This document shows positions 45,115-53,914 of a DNA stretch of 64,000 nt, in pieces (position 1 is the stretch's first letter; each line of letters begins with the position of its first letter). The stretch is taken from assembly GCF_000069185.1 (NCBI RefSeq), contig NC_010397.1, positions 3,534,001-3,598,000 on the forward strand. Direction: 5' to 3'. The position numbers and the translations under genes were made by a program. Source of the stretch: Mycobacteroides abscessus ATCC 19977 (GTDB lineage: Bacteria; Actinomycetota; Actinomycetes; Mycobacteriales; Mycobacteriaceae). The notes beneath the pieces are model-generated. The model was not told the origin of the DNA. It searched no databases and saw nothing but the letters and a program-made list of their open reading frames with translations.

Positions 45115-46331
45115 TCGCACCGGAGCGGCGCACCCGAGCCGACATCATTGCCGCGGCGGTGATCGCCGTCGTGGTAGCCGTTACCGGCACAACGATTTGG
45201 TGGACCAGCGACGCCCGCGCCACCGTCAGCCGCCCCGCCGCCGGGGATATCAAACGGCCGATGAGCGCCACCCGCGTCCCCGACTCGGTACGTGAGCTGT
45301 GGTCCACCGCCAGTGCGGCGACCAAGGGCCCCGTAATCGCAAGTGGCGCGGTCGTGAGCGCCGACGGACACGATGTGGTGGCCCACGACCCGGCAACCGG
45401 CGCGCAGCTGTGGTCCTATGCCCGCAGGAACCTCGATCTGTGCGGGGCAATCGGCTTCATCGATGACGCGGTGGCGGTCTACCGCGACGCACGTGGGTGC
45501 GGTCAGGTCACCATGATCGACGGCCAGACCGGCCGCCGAGGTGCGTTGCGCAGCAGTGCAAATGACTCAAAAGTGTCGCTGTCGACCGACGGCACCTACG
45601 TGTTGGCGCTCGGCAGTACGCGCCTCGAGCTGTGGCGTTCGGACATGGTTCGCACCCTCGAATACGGGCGGGTGGTGGCTCCCCTGAACGCCAATAGCCA
45701 GCCGCGCGTCGACTGCACGCTGAAGTCGGGTGCCGTCGGGGCAAGCGTGCTCGCGGTGCTGGAAACCTGCCCGCAGGATCCCACCCTGCGGCTGACACTG
45801 CAGAAGCCGACACCCAAGGACAACGACAAGCCGGAGGAGCTCTACTCGGCAGTGCTTCCCGGAGTGGAACGCGGTTCGGCGGCCAAGGTGCTCGCGGTCG
45901 CGGACACCCGATCGGCCGTCTACCTGCCGGGCACCCGTAACGAACTCGTGGTGTTCGACGACCGTGGCATGCGGGTGGGCGCGACGGTGCTGCCGGGCGA
46001 GATCGCCCAAACGAACGCCGCCGCCCAGGCCGGCGATGTCATCACCTGGTGGACGGGCAGTCAGGTGCTGGTTCTCAGCGCCTCGGACCTGAGCTACAGG
46101 TTCGTCCTGCCCACCACCACAAAGCCCCTCGGCCCCGGCACGAACATGGCCGGCGAATTGTTGATACCGGTCGAGGGCGGTATCGACGTGTTCAACATGA
46201 CGACCGGCGAGTTCCGTAAAAGTATTGTGGTACAACGGAATACGGCCGACGAGAAGAGCCCTGTGATCAGTGCCGTCGTCGGTAATACGCTAGTGGAGCA
46301 ACGCGGTTCACGAATCTTCGCCCTGGGGTAG
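45111..46331 (+). CDS. Membrane-anchored PQQ-like beta-propeller protein (Rv3212 type)
   Basis: 406 residues from the GTG at 45111, overlapping the rhlE stop by 4 bases. One N-terminal membrane helix (ADIIAAAVIAVVVAVTGTTIWW) is followed by repeated propeller blades such as HDVVAHDPATGAQLWSY and GQVTMIDGQTGRRGAL. Cysteines at LDLCGAIGF and RGCGQ suggest a disulfide outside the membrane. It probably scaffolds envelope proteins; no enzyme motif is visible. Strictly co-transcribed with rhlE. Confidence 0.82.
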   Translation: MIAPERRTRADIIAAAVIAVVVAVTGTTIWWTSDARATVSRPAAGDIKRPMSATRVPDSVRELWSTASAATKGPVIASGAVVSADGHDVVAHDPATGAQLWSYARRNLDLCGAIGFIDDAVAVYRDARGCGQVTMIDGQTGRRGALRSSANDSKVSLSTDGTYVLALGSTRLELWRSDMVRTLEYGRVVAPLNANSQPRVDCTLKSGAVGASVLAVLETCPQDPTLRLTLQKPTPKDNDKPEELYSAVLPGVERGSAAKVLAVADTRSAVYLPGTRNELVVFDDRGMRVGATVLPGEIAQTNAAAQAGDVITWWTGSQVLVLSASDLSYRFVLPTTTKPLGPGTNMAGELLIPVEGGIDVFNMTTGEFRKSIVVQRNTADEKSPVISAVVGNTLVEQRGSRIFALG

Positions 46332-46349
46332 CTGCGCGCCCGGGCGAAA

Positions 46350-47153
46350 TCAGTCGACCGGCGGGGTGAAGGTCGGCATCGCCTTACCGCTCTTCCAGTG
46401 CTTCACCAGACTCTGTGCCAGCTCGCGATAGGCCAGCGCACCTTTGTTCTTGCGGCCCGCCAGCACCGAGGCACCCGAGGCACTCGCCTCCGCGAACCGC
46501 ACGGTCCTGGGAATCGGCGGTGCCAACACCGGCAGCTGGTACCGATCGGCCACGTCCAGCAGCACGTCGCGGCTGTGTGTGGTCCGCGAGTCGTACAGCG
46601 TGGGCAGCGCACCCAATAGCGTCAGCCGCGGATTGGTGATCTGCTGGACATCGGTCACCGTCCGCAGGAACTGGCCAACGCCCCGATGCGCCAGCGTCTC
46701 GCACTGCAGTGGCACCATCACCGAGTCGGCAGCCGTCAAACCGTTCAGTGTCAGCACGCCCAGCGAGGGCGGGCAGTCGATGATCACCACGTCGAACTGA
46801 TCCCCCAGTGATTCCAGAGCCCGCTTCAGCGCGTATTCACGTCCGGCGCGCATCAGCAGCATCGCCTCGGCACCCGCCAGGTCGATATTGGCGGGTAGCA
46901 GCGTCAAATCCTCGGTGGTGGTGAGCAGCGCTTCCTTGATATCCGCCTGCCCCAGCAGCACCTCATGCACCGAAATTCCCAGCCGGTCCGGATCTTGCCC
47001 CAGCGAGAACGTCAGGCAACCCTGCGGATCCAGGTCGACCAGCAGCACTTTCTTGCCGGCCTGCGCCAACGCCGCGCCGAGCGACGCGACCGTCGTGGTT
47101 TTGGCCACCCCACCCTTTTGATTGGCTACCGCCAGCACACGAGTCACGTCCAC
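46350..47153 (-). CDS. ParA/MinD-family ATPase (Rv3213c type, Soj-like)
   Basis: 267 residues from the GTG at 47153. The deviant Walker A motif is NQKGGVAKTTTVASLG near residue 12, with LLVDLDPQG and VIIDCPPSLG (Walker B region). There is no ParB or centromere partner adjacent, so it is one of the orphan ParA-type ATPases that position proteins or structures in the cell. The start is weakly supported because no clear ribosome site precedes either GTG. It is divergent from gpm2. Confidence 0.92.
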   Translation of the reverse strand: MDVTRVLAVANQKGGVAKTTTVASLGAALAQAGKKVLLVDLDPQGCLTFSLGQDPDRLGISVHEVLLGQADIKEALLTTTEDLTLLPANIDLAGAEAMLLMRAGREYALKRALESLGDQFDVVIIDCPPSLGVLTLNGLTAADSVMVPLQCETLAHRGVGQFLRTVTDVQQITNPRLTLLGALPTLYDSRTTHSRDVLLDVADRYQLPVLAPPIPRTVRFAEASASGASVLAGRKNKGALAYRELAQSLVKHWKSGKAMPTFTPPVD

Positions 47154-47208
47154 ATACTGGCATGCCGGACACGATCACGACGGAAGTCGGTACGGCACAA
47201 TCAAGTGT

Positions 47209-47820
47209 GTGTCCGCGCTCCTGAACCGAATGTTGTTGTTACGCCACGGCGAAACCGAATGGTCAAAAATCGGGAGACATACCGGGCGCACTGATCTTGA
47301 TCTCACTGAAATCGGGCGCGCCCAAGCGGTGGCGGCCCGCGAGGTGCTCAAGGACCTCGACCTGAATGACCCGCTGGTTCTCAGCAGCCCGCGCCGCCGC
47401 GCGCTTCAGACGGCGGAGCTGGCAGGTCTCACCGTCGACACTGTCGACGAGCAGCTCGCCGAATGGGACTACGGCGACTACGAAGGCCTGACCACACCGC
47501 AGATCCGCGAGAATGACCCAGGCTGGTTGGTGTGGACGCACGGCTGCCCGGGTGGCGAGTCCGTGGCGCAGGTACAGGCGCGCGCCGATCTGGTGATCAC
47601 CAAGATCGCCGCGGAGCTGACCCAGCGCGATGTCCTGCTGGTGGGCCATGGCCATTTCTCACGTGCCCTGATGACCCGGTGGATCGATCTGCCACTCGAA
47701 GAGGGCACCCGCCTGGGCATGGCCACCGCTTCGATCGCTATCGGCGGCCACGAGCACGGCCAGCGCCAGGTCGCCGCACTTGGCCTAACCGGGTACCAGC
47801 ACCCGGTACCGTCAAGCTGA
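47209..47820 (+). CDS. gpm2: Histidine phosphatase superfamily protein (Gpm2/Rv3214 type)
   Basis: 203 residues from the GTG at 47209, matching the length I recall for the M. tuberculosis counterpart; an ATG at 47230 is inside the first strand. The phosphohistidine motif is LLLRHGETEW at the N-terminus, with a second catalytic His in LVGHGHFSR near 145 and Glu in EWDYGDYEGL. Although named phosphoglycerate mutase 2, the M. tuberculosis protein was reported to be an acid phosphatase. It is 1 base from entC. Confidence 0.9.
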   Translation: MSALLNRMLLLRHGETEWSKIGRHTGRTDLDLTEIGRAQAVAAREVLKDLDLNDPLVLSSPRRRALQTAELAGLTVDTVDEQLAEWDYGDYEGLTTPQIRENDPGWLVWTHGCPGGESVAQVQARADLVITKIAAELTQRDVLLVGHGHFSRALMTRWIDLPLEEGTRLGMATASIAIGGHEHGQRQVAALGLTGYQHPVPSS

Positions 47821-47821
47821 C

Positions 47822-48928
47822 ATGACGGCCACCGACTCTCCCGCCCGCCCACATTTCGTGATGTCGCGAGCCGCCGACGCGCTGTACGCGTATGGCCGCG
47901 ATGCGACCTATGACGACGTCTTCACCGCGGCGGAAGCCTTGCGCACCGGCCGTCATCACATGTTGGTGGGTGCCCTGCCGTTCGACACCTCCCGTCCCGT
48001 CGCACTGACGGCTCCAGTCACGGTCCAACGCGGACTGCCCCAAGAGTTCTACGGCGCAATGCCGAATACTCAGGTGACACAACAGGTACCGGCGCCCTCT
48101 GAGCATCTGCGACGGGTCACCGAGGCGGTCGAGGTGCTGCGCAGCGACGCAGGGCTGGCCAAGGTTGTCTTGGCGCGGGTGTTGGAGCTGCGGGCCGAGT
48201 CGCCCGTGGACCCATTGGTGCTGACACACCGATTGATTCGAAACGACCCCGACGCCAACAGCTTTTGCGTGGACCTCTCCCCCGCCGGCAACCGATTCCG
48301 CGGACACACCATGGTGGGATGCAGCCCAGAATTGCTGGTGGAACGCCGAGGCGACATGGTGATCTGTCATCCCTTCGCCGGTTCCGCACCGCGGTCCAGT
48401 GACCCATCCCAGGATCGGCGCACGGGCGAAGATCTAGCGGGTTCACACAAGAATCGCCACGAGCACTCCGTCGTGATCGACCAGCTACGCGAGGATCTCG
48501 CGTCCCTGTGCGTTGATGTCCAGGTCCCCCCGGAGCCGACGTTGAGCCGCACCGCGGCACTCTGGCACCTGAGCACGTCCATCAGCGCCCGCCTCCGCCA
48601 AAGTTCAACCACAGCACTCGATTTGGCCTTGGCGCTGCACCCCACGCCCGCCGTGTGCGGCACCCCGACCGAGGCCGCTGCCGACCTGATCTCACGCATT
48701 GAGGGTGATCGCGGTTTCTACGCGGGTGCGATCGGCTGGTGTGACCGCAATGGGGACGGCCGCTGGGCCGTCACCATCCGCTGCGCCGAACTGTCGGCAG
48801 ACGGCACCGCGATTCGCGCCTACGCCGGCGGCGGCCTCGTCGCCGAATCGGACCCGCAGGACGAACTTTCAGAGACCACAGTCAAATTCCGGACCGTGTT
48901 GGCAGCGCTAGGAGCCAAAATTGACTAA
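47822..48928 (+). CDS. entC: Isochorismate synthase family enzyme (EntC)
   Basis: 368 residues of the chorismate-binding family. Diagnostic segments are VGCSPELLVERRGDMVICHPFAGS, HKNRHEHSVVIDQLREDL, HPTPAVCGTPTEAA and the C-terminal RIEGDRGFYAGAIGW ... RAYAGGGLVAESDP. The enzyme converts chorismate to isochorismate; in mycobacteria this feeds menaquinone or, with MbtI, salicylate pathways. It follows gpm2 directly, and the acetyltransferase gene begins inside its last codons. Confidence 0.92.
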   Translation: MTATDSPARPHFVMSRAADALYAYGRDATYDDVFTAAEALRTGRHHMLVGALPFDTSRPVALTAPVTVQRGLPQEFYGAMPNTQVTQQVPAPSEHLRRVTEAVEVLRSDAGLAKVVLARVLELRAESPVDPLVLTHRLIRNDPDANSFCVDLSPAGNRFRGHTMVGCSPELLVERRGDMVICHPFAGSAPRSSDPSQDRRTGEDLAGSHKNRHEHSVVIDQLREDLASLCVDVQVPPEPTLSRTAALWHLSTSISARLRQSSTTALDLALALHPTPAVCGTPTEAAADLISRIEGDRGFYAGAIGWCDRNGDGRWAVTIRCAELSADGTAIRAYAGGGLVAESDPQDELSETTVKFRTVLAALGAKID

Positions 48929-49412
48929 CACCCTTATTCGCCGCGCCACCGAAGCCGACATCCCGGCCATTGTCGGGCTCATCGAGGACCTCGCGGAGTA
49001 CGAGCACGCCCGCGATGAGTGCCTCATCACCGAAGAGCAGCTTCACCAGGCGCTATTCGGCTCACACCCCGCCCTTTTCGCCCACGTCGCCGAGAGCGGC
49101 GGCGTGGTCTGCGGTACCGCGGTCTGGTTCCTGAACTTCTCGACCTGGACCGGCCACCACGGCATCTACCTCGAGGACCTGTACGTCAGGCCAGAACAGC
49201 GCGGCGCCGGCCTGGGCAAGGCGCTGTTGTCGGCGCTGGCCGCCGAGTGTGTGGCCAACGGCTACACCCGGTTGGATTGGGCTGTGCTGGACTGGAATAC
49301 ACCGTCTATTAAGTTCTACGACTCACTCGGCGCCCACCCGCAATCGGATTGGATCACCTACCGTTTACAGGGTCCGGCGCTGGCGGAGTTGGCCTCGGAC
49401 CGCTCAGACTAA
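48921..49412 (+). CDS. GNAT acetyltransferase (Rv3216 type)
   Basis: 163 residues starting at TTG 48921, with AGGAG 8 bases upstream; the start overlaps the entC stop by 8 bases, so translation is coupled. The acetyl-CoA binding motif is LYVRPEQRGAGLGKALLSALA near residue 90, followed by DWAVLDWNTPSIKFYDSLGA. The family resembles diamine or small-molecule N-acetyltransferases. Substrate unknown. It converges with the next gene, overlapping its end by 4 bases. Confidence 0.9.
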   Translation: MTNTLIRRATEADIPAIVGLIEDLAEYEHARDECLITEEQLHQALFGSHPALFAHVAESGGVVCGTAVWFLNFSTWTGHHGIYLEDLYVRPEQRGAGLGKALLSALAAECVANGYTRLDWAVLDWNTPSIKFYDSLGAHPQSDWITYRLQGPALAELASDRSD

Positions 49413-49816
49413 TCCGATTCGTCGGCACCGGCTTCATCGCCGCCGGCCCACATTTGGGCGGTGGGGCTGAATAACAACACCAGCGCGGCAACCGCGACAA
49501 TCGCGAGGGGCACGCCCAGAGCCAGCTGGTGTGACCCGACGGCCGCGTACCACGCCACGGGGAGCAGCAGCAGCTGCATCATCACGGCGATCCCCCTGCC
49601 CCAACGCCTGCCCGAGATGAGTGCCAAGCCCGCGGCAAGCACGGCGGTACCGAACACCGAGAACCATGCTGCGGTGCCGTACCCGTTGACCACATGCTGA
49701 TCGGCGCCGCTAGCCGCGCGCACAACCAGAACCAGCGCGATCACCAATCCCACGGCACCTTCCCCGGCAACGATCATTCCGGCGCGGCGAACGGTGTTCG
49801 GGGCGGTTGTGGTCAC
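49409..49816 (-). CDS. Small integral membrane protein (Rv3217c type)
   Basis: 135 residues from the GTG at 49816. Four hydrophobic helices (for example GAVGLVIALVLVVRAASG, FGTAVLAAGLALISG, MMQLLLLPVAWYAAVG and PLAIVAVAALVLLFS) are followed by an acidic tail (GGDEAGADESD). No known domain. It is convergent with the acetyltransferase gene and divergent from the lipid kinase gene. Confidence 0.8.
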   Translation of the reverse strand: MTTTAPNTVRRAGMIVAGEGAVGLVIALVLVVRAASGADQHVVNGYGTAAWFSVFGTAVLAAGLALISGRRWGRGIAVMMQLLLLPVAWYAAVGSHQLALGVPLAIVAVAALVLLFSPTAQMWAGGDEAGADESD

Positions 49817-49893
49817 CAGACAAGCCTAGGCGGCCTCATCACCGCGGTGATGAGCAGCTTGCGTGGAGCAACATCCGACTAGGCTCATGCCCC

Positions 49894-50871
49894 GTGCGTG
49901 CGGTCCTCATCGTGAATCCCAATGCCACCTCGACAACAGCGGCCGGGCGTGACCTGCTGGCTCATGCGCTGGAAAGTCGTGTGCACCTACAGGTTCTGCA
50001 TACCGATCACCGGGGGCATGCCAGCGAGCTGGCCCGTCGCGCGGCCGACGAGGGGGCGGCGGTCATCGTCGTGCACGGCGGCGACGGCACGGTCAGCGAG
50101 GTGGTGAACGGGCTGCTGGGGCAGCCGGGGCACCCCGCGCCGGGCCCGCTGCCCGCCGTGGCAGTGGTGCCGGGTGGTTCGGCCAATGTGTTCGCCCGAA
50201 CACTGGGCATTTCCGCGGACCCCGCACAGGCCACCAATCAGGTTGTCGACCTGCTGGACGAGCACCGGCGCGAGCAGCGGCGATGGCGCCGCATCTCCCT
50301 GGGGCACTGCGGCGAGCGCTGGTTCATCTTCAACGCGGGCATGGGGTTGGACGGCGAGGTGGTCGCCGCGATGGAAGCCCATCGCAATAAGGGCAAGCAG
50401 GTCACCGCGGGACGCTACGTGGCGCGTTCGGTACTCGCCTTCTTCCGCGCCGCGCGGCGCCAGCCGACGCTGACCGTAGAACTGCCTGGCCACGAGCCAC
50501 AAGCGGGGATCCATTTCGCCTTCATCAGCAATTCGAACCCGTGGACCTACGCCAACGAGCGCGCCATCTGGACCAATCCAGGCACCGGCTTCGAGAGCGG
50601 TTTGGGCATCTTCGCGTCCAAGAGCATGAACGTGGTGGCGAATCTCGGCCTGGTGCGCCACATGGTGGGAACACCGAGGGCCGACCGTCCGGCCGCCAAG
50701 CATCTGCTGCGCGAAGACGACATCCCATGGGTACGCGTGCGTGCGTCGGCACCGATCGCAACGCAGGTCGACGGCGATTTTCTCGGGCTGCGCAGCGATC
50801 TGACGTTCACCGCCGTACCCGACGTTCTGGACGTCGTTGCCCCGGCAAAACCCGCCGGAAAACAATCTTGA
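49894..50871 (+). CDS. Diacylglycerol/lipid kinase family protein (Rv3218 type)
   Basis: 325 residues from the GTG at 49894, which begins VRAVLIVNPNATST as in relatives. The catalytic-domain signature is VVHGGDGTVSEVVNGL near residue 60 and VVPGGSANVFART near 90, and the C-terminal part has QVDGDFLG. Enzymes of this fold phosphorylate diacylglycerol, sphingosine or related lipids at the membrane face. The specific lipid is unknown. A 417-base gap separates it from whiB1. Confidence 0.9.
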   Translation: MRAVLIVNPNATSTTAAGRDLLAHALESRVHLQVLHTDHRGHASELARRAADEGAAVIVVHGGDGTVSEVVNGLLGQPGHPAPGPLPAVAVVPGGSANVFARTLGISADPAQATNQVVDLLDEHRREQRRWRRISLGHCGERWFIFNAGMGLDGEVVAAMEAHRNKGKQVTAGRYVARSVLAFFRAARRQPTLTVELPGHEPQAGIHFAFISNSNPWTYANERAIWTNPGTGFESGLGIFASKSMNVVANLGLVRHMVGTPRADRPAAKHLLREDDIPWVRVRASAPIATQVDGDFLGLRSDLTFTAVPDVLDVVAPAKPAGKQS

Positions 50872-51288
50872 GCCGTGCACACGGCGCAATAGTGTTGAGC
50901 GCCAGTCCGTTCCGGATACAGGCGACTCACAGGTCCAACGCGGCGCACGTCACATTCCGACCCGGATCGGATGTACTACTTCACGTAGTCGAGTCTCGGC
51001 GGGCCGTGATGTTACTCACGAGTAGCGGCTTACCACCTGGGAAAATGAGGGAATCTCGCCAGATTCAAGGCGCAGATCGATCTAGTGTAGTACAAACGAA
51101 TGTGGCGCTTGAACACGCCACCCCCGAGTGAGATTGACCACGTGTTAACTCACGCTATTGACTTCTGCTGAGCTTGTGAAACGATCGGAAGCAACAGTGC
51201 AGAAACATTTGGTACGCACGCGTTAACAGCCGAAAAACATTAATCTCGTGCGCTTGTGGCGCGCACGATGCAAAAGGAGTGCACAACT
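50872..51288. other. 417-base region upstream of whiB1
   Basis: No gene is recognised. It holds the whiB1 regulatory region: a CRP-type site at 51127-51142, an AT-rich stretch after it, and the AAAAGGAG ribosome site before whiB1. A short hairpin (ACTAC and GTAGT arms) lies near 50970. An open frame of 40 codons starts at the ATG near 51008 but has no ribosome site or domain. Confidence 0.6.
51127..51142. promoter_or_regulatory. CRP (Cmr-type) binding site upstream of whiB1
   Basis: AGTGAGATTGACCACG fits the pattern GTGA-N6-CCAC, a good match to the mycobacterial CRP consensus TGTGA-N6-TCACA, and overlaps a possible -35 TTGACC. In M. tuberculosis whiB1 is controlled by CRP (Rv3676) through such a site. 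Distance to the start codon is about 150 bases, consistent with a long leader. Confidence 0.6.
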
Positions 51289-51543
51289 ATGGATTGGCGC
51301 CATAAGGCGGTCTGTCGCGACGAGGATCCCGAACTGTTCTTCCCCGTCGGGAACAGCGGACCGGCCCTTGCCCAGATCGCTGACGCGAAGCTCGTCTGTA
51401 ACCGCTGTCCGGTGACGACCGAATGCCTTACCTGGGCGCTCGAGTCGGGGCAGGACGCCGGTGTGTGGGGTGGCCTCAGTGAGGATGAGCGCCGCGCCCT
51501 GAAGCGTCGCAACGCCCGCGCTCGCGCCCGCAGCGCCGTATAA
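51289..51543 (+). CDS. whiB1: WhiB1 iron-sulfur transcriptional regulator
   Basis: 84 residues from the ATG at 51289 with AAAAGGAG upstream; the in-frame upstream codons are leader. Cysteines in AVCRDED and CNRCPVTTEC bind a nitric-oxide-sensitive [4Fe-4S] cluster. GVWGGLSEDERRALKRR is the sigma-factor contact and basic tail. WhiB1 is an essential regulator in M. tuberculosis. It has its own terminator and apparently a CRP-dependent promoter. Confidence 0.97.
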   Translation: MDWRHKAVCRDEDPELFFPVGNSGPALAQIADAKLVCNRCPVTTECLTWALESGQDAGVWGGLSEDERRALKRRNARARARSAV

Positions 51544-51558
51544 CGCCGCAGCACCTGA

Positions 51559-51590
51559 GAACCCGGCACAGTTTGGTGCCGGGTTCTTTG
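51559..51590 (+). terminator. whiB1 intrinsic terminator
   Basis: GAACCCGGCAC, a 6-base loop, GTGCCGGGTTC, then TTTG: a perfect 11-bp stem starting 16 bases after the whiB1 stop. It also lies beyond the convergent pdtaS gene. Confidence 0.85.
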
Positions 51591-51618
51591 CTGCGCAAGG
51601 GCTTTCGGTCGACGTTGA

Positions 51619-53109
51619 CTAGGCCATCAGCCGGGCGCGTCGGCCCAGGGGAACCCGCAATACCGCGTTTGTTCCGCCCTCGGGATCGCTACGCATGTCC
51701 AGCGATCCATCGATCTCGGCCGACACCAGCGTCCGGACAATCTGCAGTCCCAATCGATCCGAGGTCTCCACGCTGAATCCCTCGGGCAATCCCCGCCCAT
51801 CGTCGTGTACCACGACGTCGAGCCAGCGTGCCGACCGCTCGGCCCTGATGACCACTTGACCTTGAGCGCCCTCGTCGAAGGCGTGCTCGATGGCGTTTTG
51901 CACCAGCTCGGTGATCACCATGATCAGCGGTGTGGCCCGGTCCGAGTCGAGCACACCCAGCGCGCCCTCCCGTGACACACGCACCTTGGTGTCGACGGTA
52001 GCGACGTCCGTCATGATCGGCATGATCCGGTCGATCACCTCATCGAGGTTTACTTCCTCATCCACCGACATCGACAACGCGTCGTGAACCAGCGCGATGG
52101 AAGACACCCGGCGAACCGATTCGAAAAGTGCTTCGCGGGCTTCGTCATTGGGTGTGCGGCGCGCCTGTAGGCGTAGCAGCGCAGCCACCGTCTGCAGGTT
52201 GTTCTTCACCCGGTGGTGGATCTCACGGATCGTGGCGTCCTTGGACAACAGTGCCCGGTCGCGACGCTTGACCTCGGTCACGTCGCGGGTGAGCAGTAAT
52301 GCCCCCTCCGACGCACCGCGCGCGATGAGCGGCAGCGTGCGGATCAACACCGCGGCACCGCCCGCATCGACCTCCATACGCATGCTGGGACCGCCTGCGA
52401 GCACATCACGAATGTGCGCCGCCAGCTCCTGGCCCTCAAAGGGGTCAGAAATCAGCGGTTTCGTGACGTCCATCAGATTGTGGCCCTGCAGATCGCTGGC
52501 CAAACCCATGCGGTGATAGGCCGACAATGCGTTGGGGCTGGCGTATTTGACTCCGCCGGAGACGTCGAGACGTATGAACCCGTCCCCAACGCGCGGACTG
52601 GACCGGGACATCGCCTGGTCTGCGACGTTCGGGAAGGTGCCCTCCGTGAGCATCAGCAGCAGATCGCCGGCACATTCCAGATAGGCGCGCTCGAGCGTGC
52701 CTTTCTTGAGCCTGGAGGCCAGGGCGGTTTGGTGAGTCAGCACCGCGACTGTCCGGTCGCCACAGCGCACCGGAACCGCCTCTACGTTCAGCTCGGAAGC
52801 GTGCTCGGTCAGGTCCGAGTCGCTCTCGCGCTCGATGGCACCAGAGGCAAACGCCGCCTCCACCAGGGGTACGTCGGCGATCTTGGCGATGGTGCCGACA
52901 GCGTCATTATCGATGATGGTCGGCGCGGTATTGGGTCGGCACTGAGCCACGCAGACGAAGGCATCGTCGTCGCGGTGCACCCACATCAGGTAGTCGGCGA
53001 AAGAGAGATCGGCCAACAATTGCCACTCGGCGACCACGGCGTGCAGGTGATCGACGGCATCACCGGGCAGCATGGTGTGCTCGGCAAGCAGATCACCGAG
53101 AGTCGACAT
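51619..53109 (-). CDS. pdtaS: Sensor histidine kinase PdtaS
   Basis: 496 residues. It has an N-terminal GAF-like region (1-150), a PAS-like region (about 170-285) and a HisKA_2/HWE-type dimerisation segment with the phospho-acceptor His in EIHHRVKNNLQTVAALL near residue 300. The C-terminal HATPase has ELVQNAIEHAF, DDGRGLPEGF and GLQIVRTLV. There is no membrane segment. PdtaS phosphorylates the RNA-binding antiterminator PdtaR, encoded elsewhere. It is followed on the same strand, upstream in sequence, by the small biotinyl protein gene (11-base gap). Confidence 0.95.
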   Translation of the reverse strand: MSTLGDLLAEHTMLPGDAVDHLHAVVAEWQLLADLSFADYLMWVHRDDDAFVCVAQCRPNTAPTIIDNDAVGTIAKIADVPLVEAAFASGAIERESDSDLTEHASELNVEAVPVRCGDRTVAVLTHQTALASRLKKGTLERAYLECAGDLLLMLTEGTFPNVADQAMSRSSPRVGDGFIRLDVSGGVKYASPNALSAYHRMGLASDLQGHNLMDVTKPLISDPFEGQELAAHIRDVLAGGPSMRMEVDAGGAAVLIRTLPLIARGASEGALLLTRDVTEVKRRDRALLSKDATIREIHHRVKNNLQTVAALLRLQARRTPNDEAREALFESVRRVSSIALVHDALSMSVDEEVNLDEVIDRIMPIMTDVATVDTKVRVSREGALGVLDSDRATPLIMVITELVQNAIEHAFDEGAQGQVVIRAERSARWLDVVVHDDGRGLPEGFSVETSDRLGLQIVRTLVSAEIDGSLDMRSDPEGGTNAVLRVPLGRRARLMA

Positions 53110-53120
53110 ACGGTCGCGAT

Positions 53121-53339
53121 CTAGTCGTCGATGACGGCGATCAAATCGCCGGCCTGGATCACGTCGCCCACCGAAACGCTGACGTCTCCGATGGTTCCCG
53201 CCACCTCGGCCAGCACCGGAATCTCCATCTTCATGGACTCCAGCAGGACAATGGTGTCGCCTTCAGCGATCGCGTCACCCTTCTTGACGAGCACTTCCAG
53301 CACGCTGGCCACGATCTCGGCGTGTACTTCCTCGGCCAC
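53121..53339 (-). CDS. Biotinylated small protein TB7.3 type
   Basis: 72 residues from the GTG at 53339. It is a complete biotinyl/lipoyl domain with the biotinylation motif ESMKMEIPV (Lys near 37) and the symmetric second half GTIGDVSVSVGDVIQAGD. It has no carboxylase attached, as in Rv3221c. The carboxylase partner is unknown. It is probably co-transcribed with pdtaS (11 bases downstream). Confidence 0.92.
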   Translation of the reverse strand: MAEEVHAEIVASVLEVLVKKGDAIAEGDTIVLLESMKMEIPVLAEVAGTIGDVSVSVGDVIQAGDLIAVIDD

Positions 53340-53530
53340 CTGCGCGCCACCTCGCTCTCGTCAACATCCGGTTACCGGTCCCCAGTATCGAACCACACCT
53401 ACGGCATCCACGCTTTCAACCACCCGTACCGGCATGAGAGACTGGATACACACACCGGCGCGCATCACGCGCAGCTGGCTTGTCAGCCGGGTCCGGACCC
53501 GGAACCCATTTGATCACTAAGGAGATTCCC

Positions 53531-53605
53531 ATGGCCAAGCGTGGTCGTAAGAAGCGCAGCCGCAAGCACAACGCCGCCAACCACGGCAAGCGTCCCAACA
53601 GCTAG
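53531..53605 (+). CDS. Ribosomal protein bL37 (24 residues)
   Basis: A 24-codon gene starting ATG 53531 behind TAAGGAG. The product MAKRGRKKRSRKHN... ends HGKRPNS; 10 of its 24 residues are Lys or Arg. It matches the mycobacterial large-subunit protein bL37 found in ribosome structures (also labelled AURKAIP1/COX24-like). Its stop codon directly abuts the stop of rshA on the other strand with no base between. Too short for ordinary gene callers. Confidence 0.88.
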   Translation: MAKRGRKKRSRKHNAANHGKRPNS

Positions 53606-53914
53606 CTAGGAGTTCTCGGCCCGCTGCTGGATAACAGTGGTCTGGCTGATCTTCAACTTAAGACGCTCACGTAGCCCGTCAGGTGCCTTTTCTCCACCGC
53701 ACTTGCGGGCTACGAGTGTTTTGATCTGCTCTTCAATGCCGTAGTGCTGCAGGCAGCCCGGGCACTCTTCCAGATGATGCCTCAACCGCGCACTGCTTTC
53801 GGGGCTGCATTCACCGTCGAGGAGGGTCCACACTTCCGCGATCACCTCAGCGCAACCCGATACCTCGCAGTTGCCACTCTTGTCGACACTCTTCTTGAGT
53901 TCACCGTCGGTCAT
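53606..53914 (-). CDS. rshA: Zinc-binding anti-sigma factor RshA
   Basis: 102 residues. The ZAS motif HHLEECPGC (H-x3-C-x2-C near residues 46-54), with further cysteines upstream (NCEVSGC) and downstream (KCGG), is a redox switch that releases SigH on disulfide stress. The start ATG overlaps the sigH stop by 4 bases (ATGA), so the two are translationally coupled. Confidence 0.95.
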   Translation of the reverse strand: MTDGELKKSVDKSGNCEVSGCAEVIAEVWTLLDGECSPESSARLRHHLEECPGCLQHYGIEEQIKTLVARKCGGEKAPDGLRERLKLKISQTTVIQQRAENS

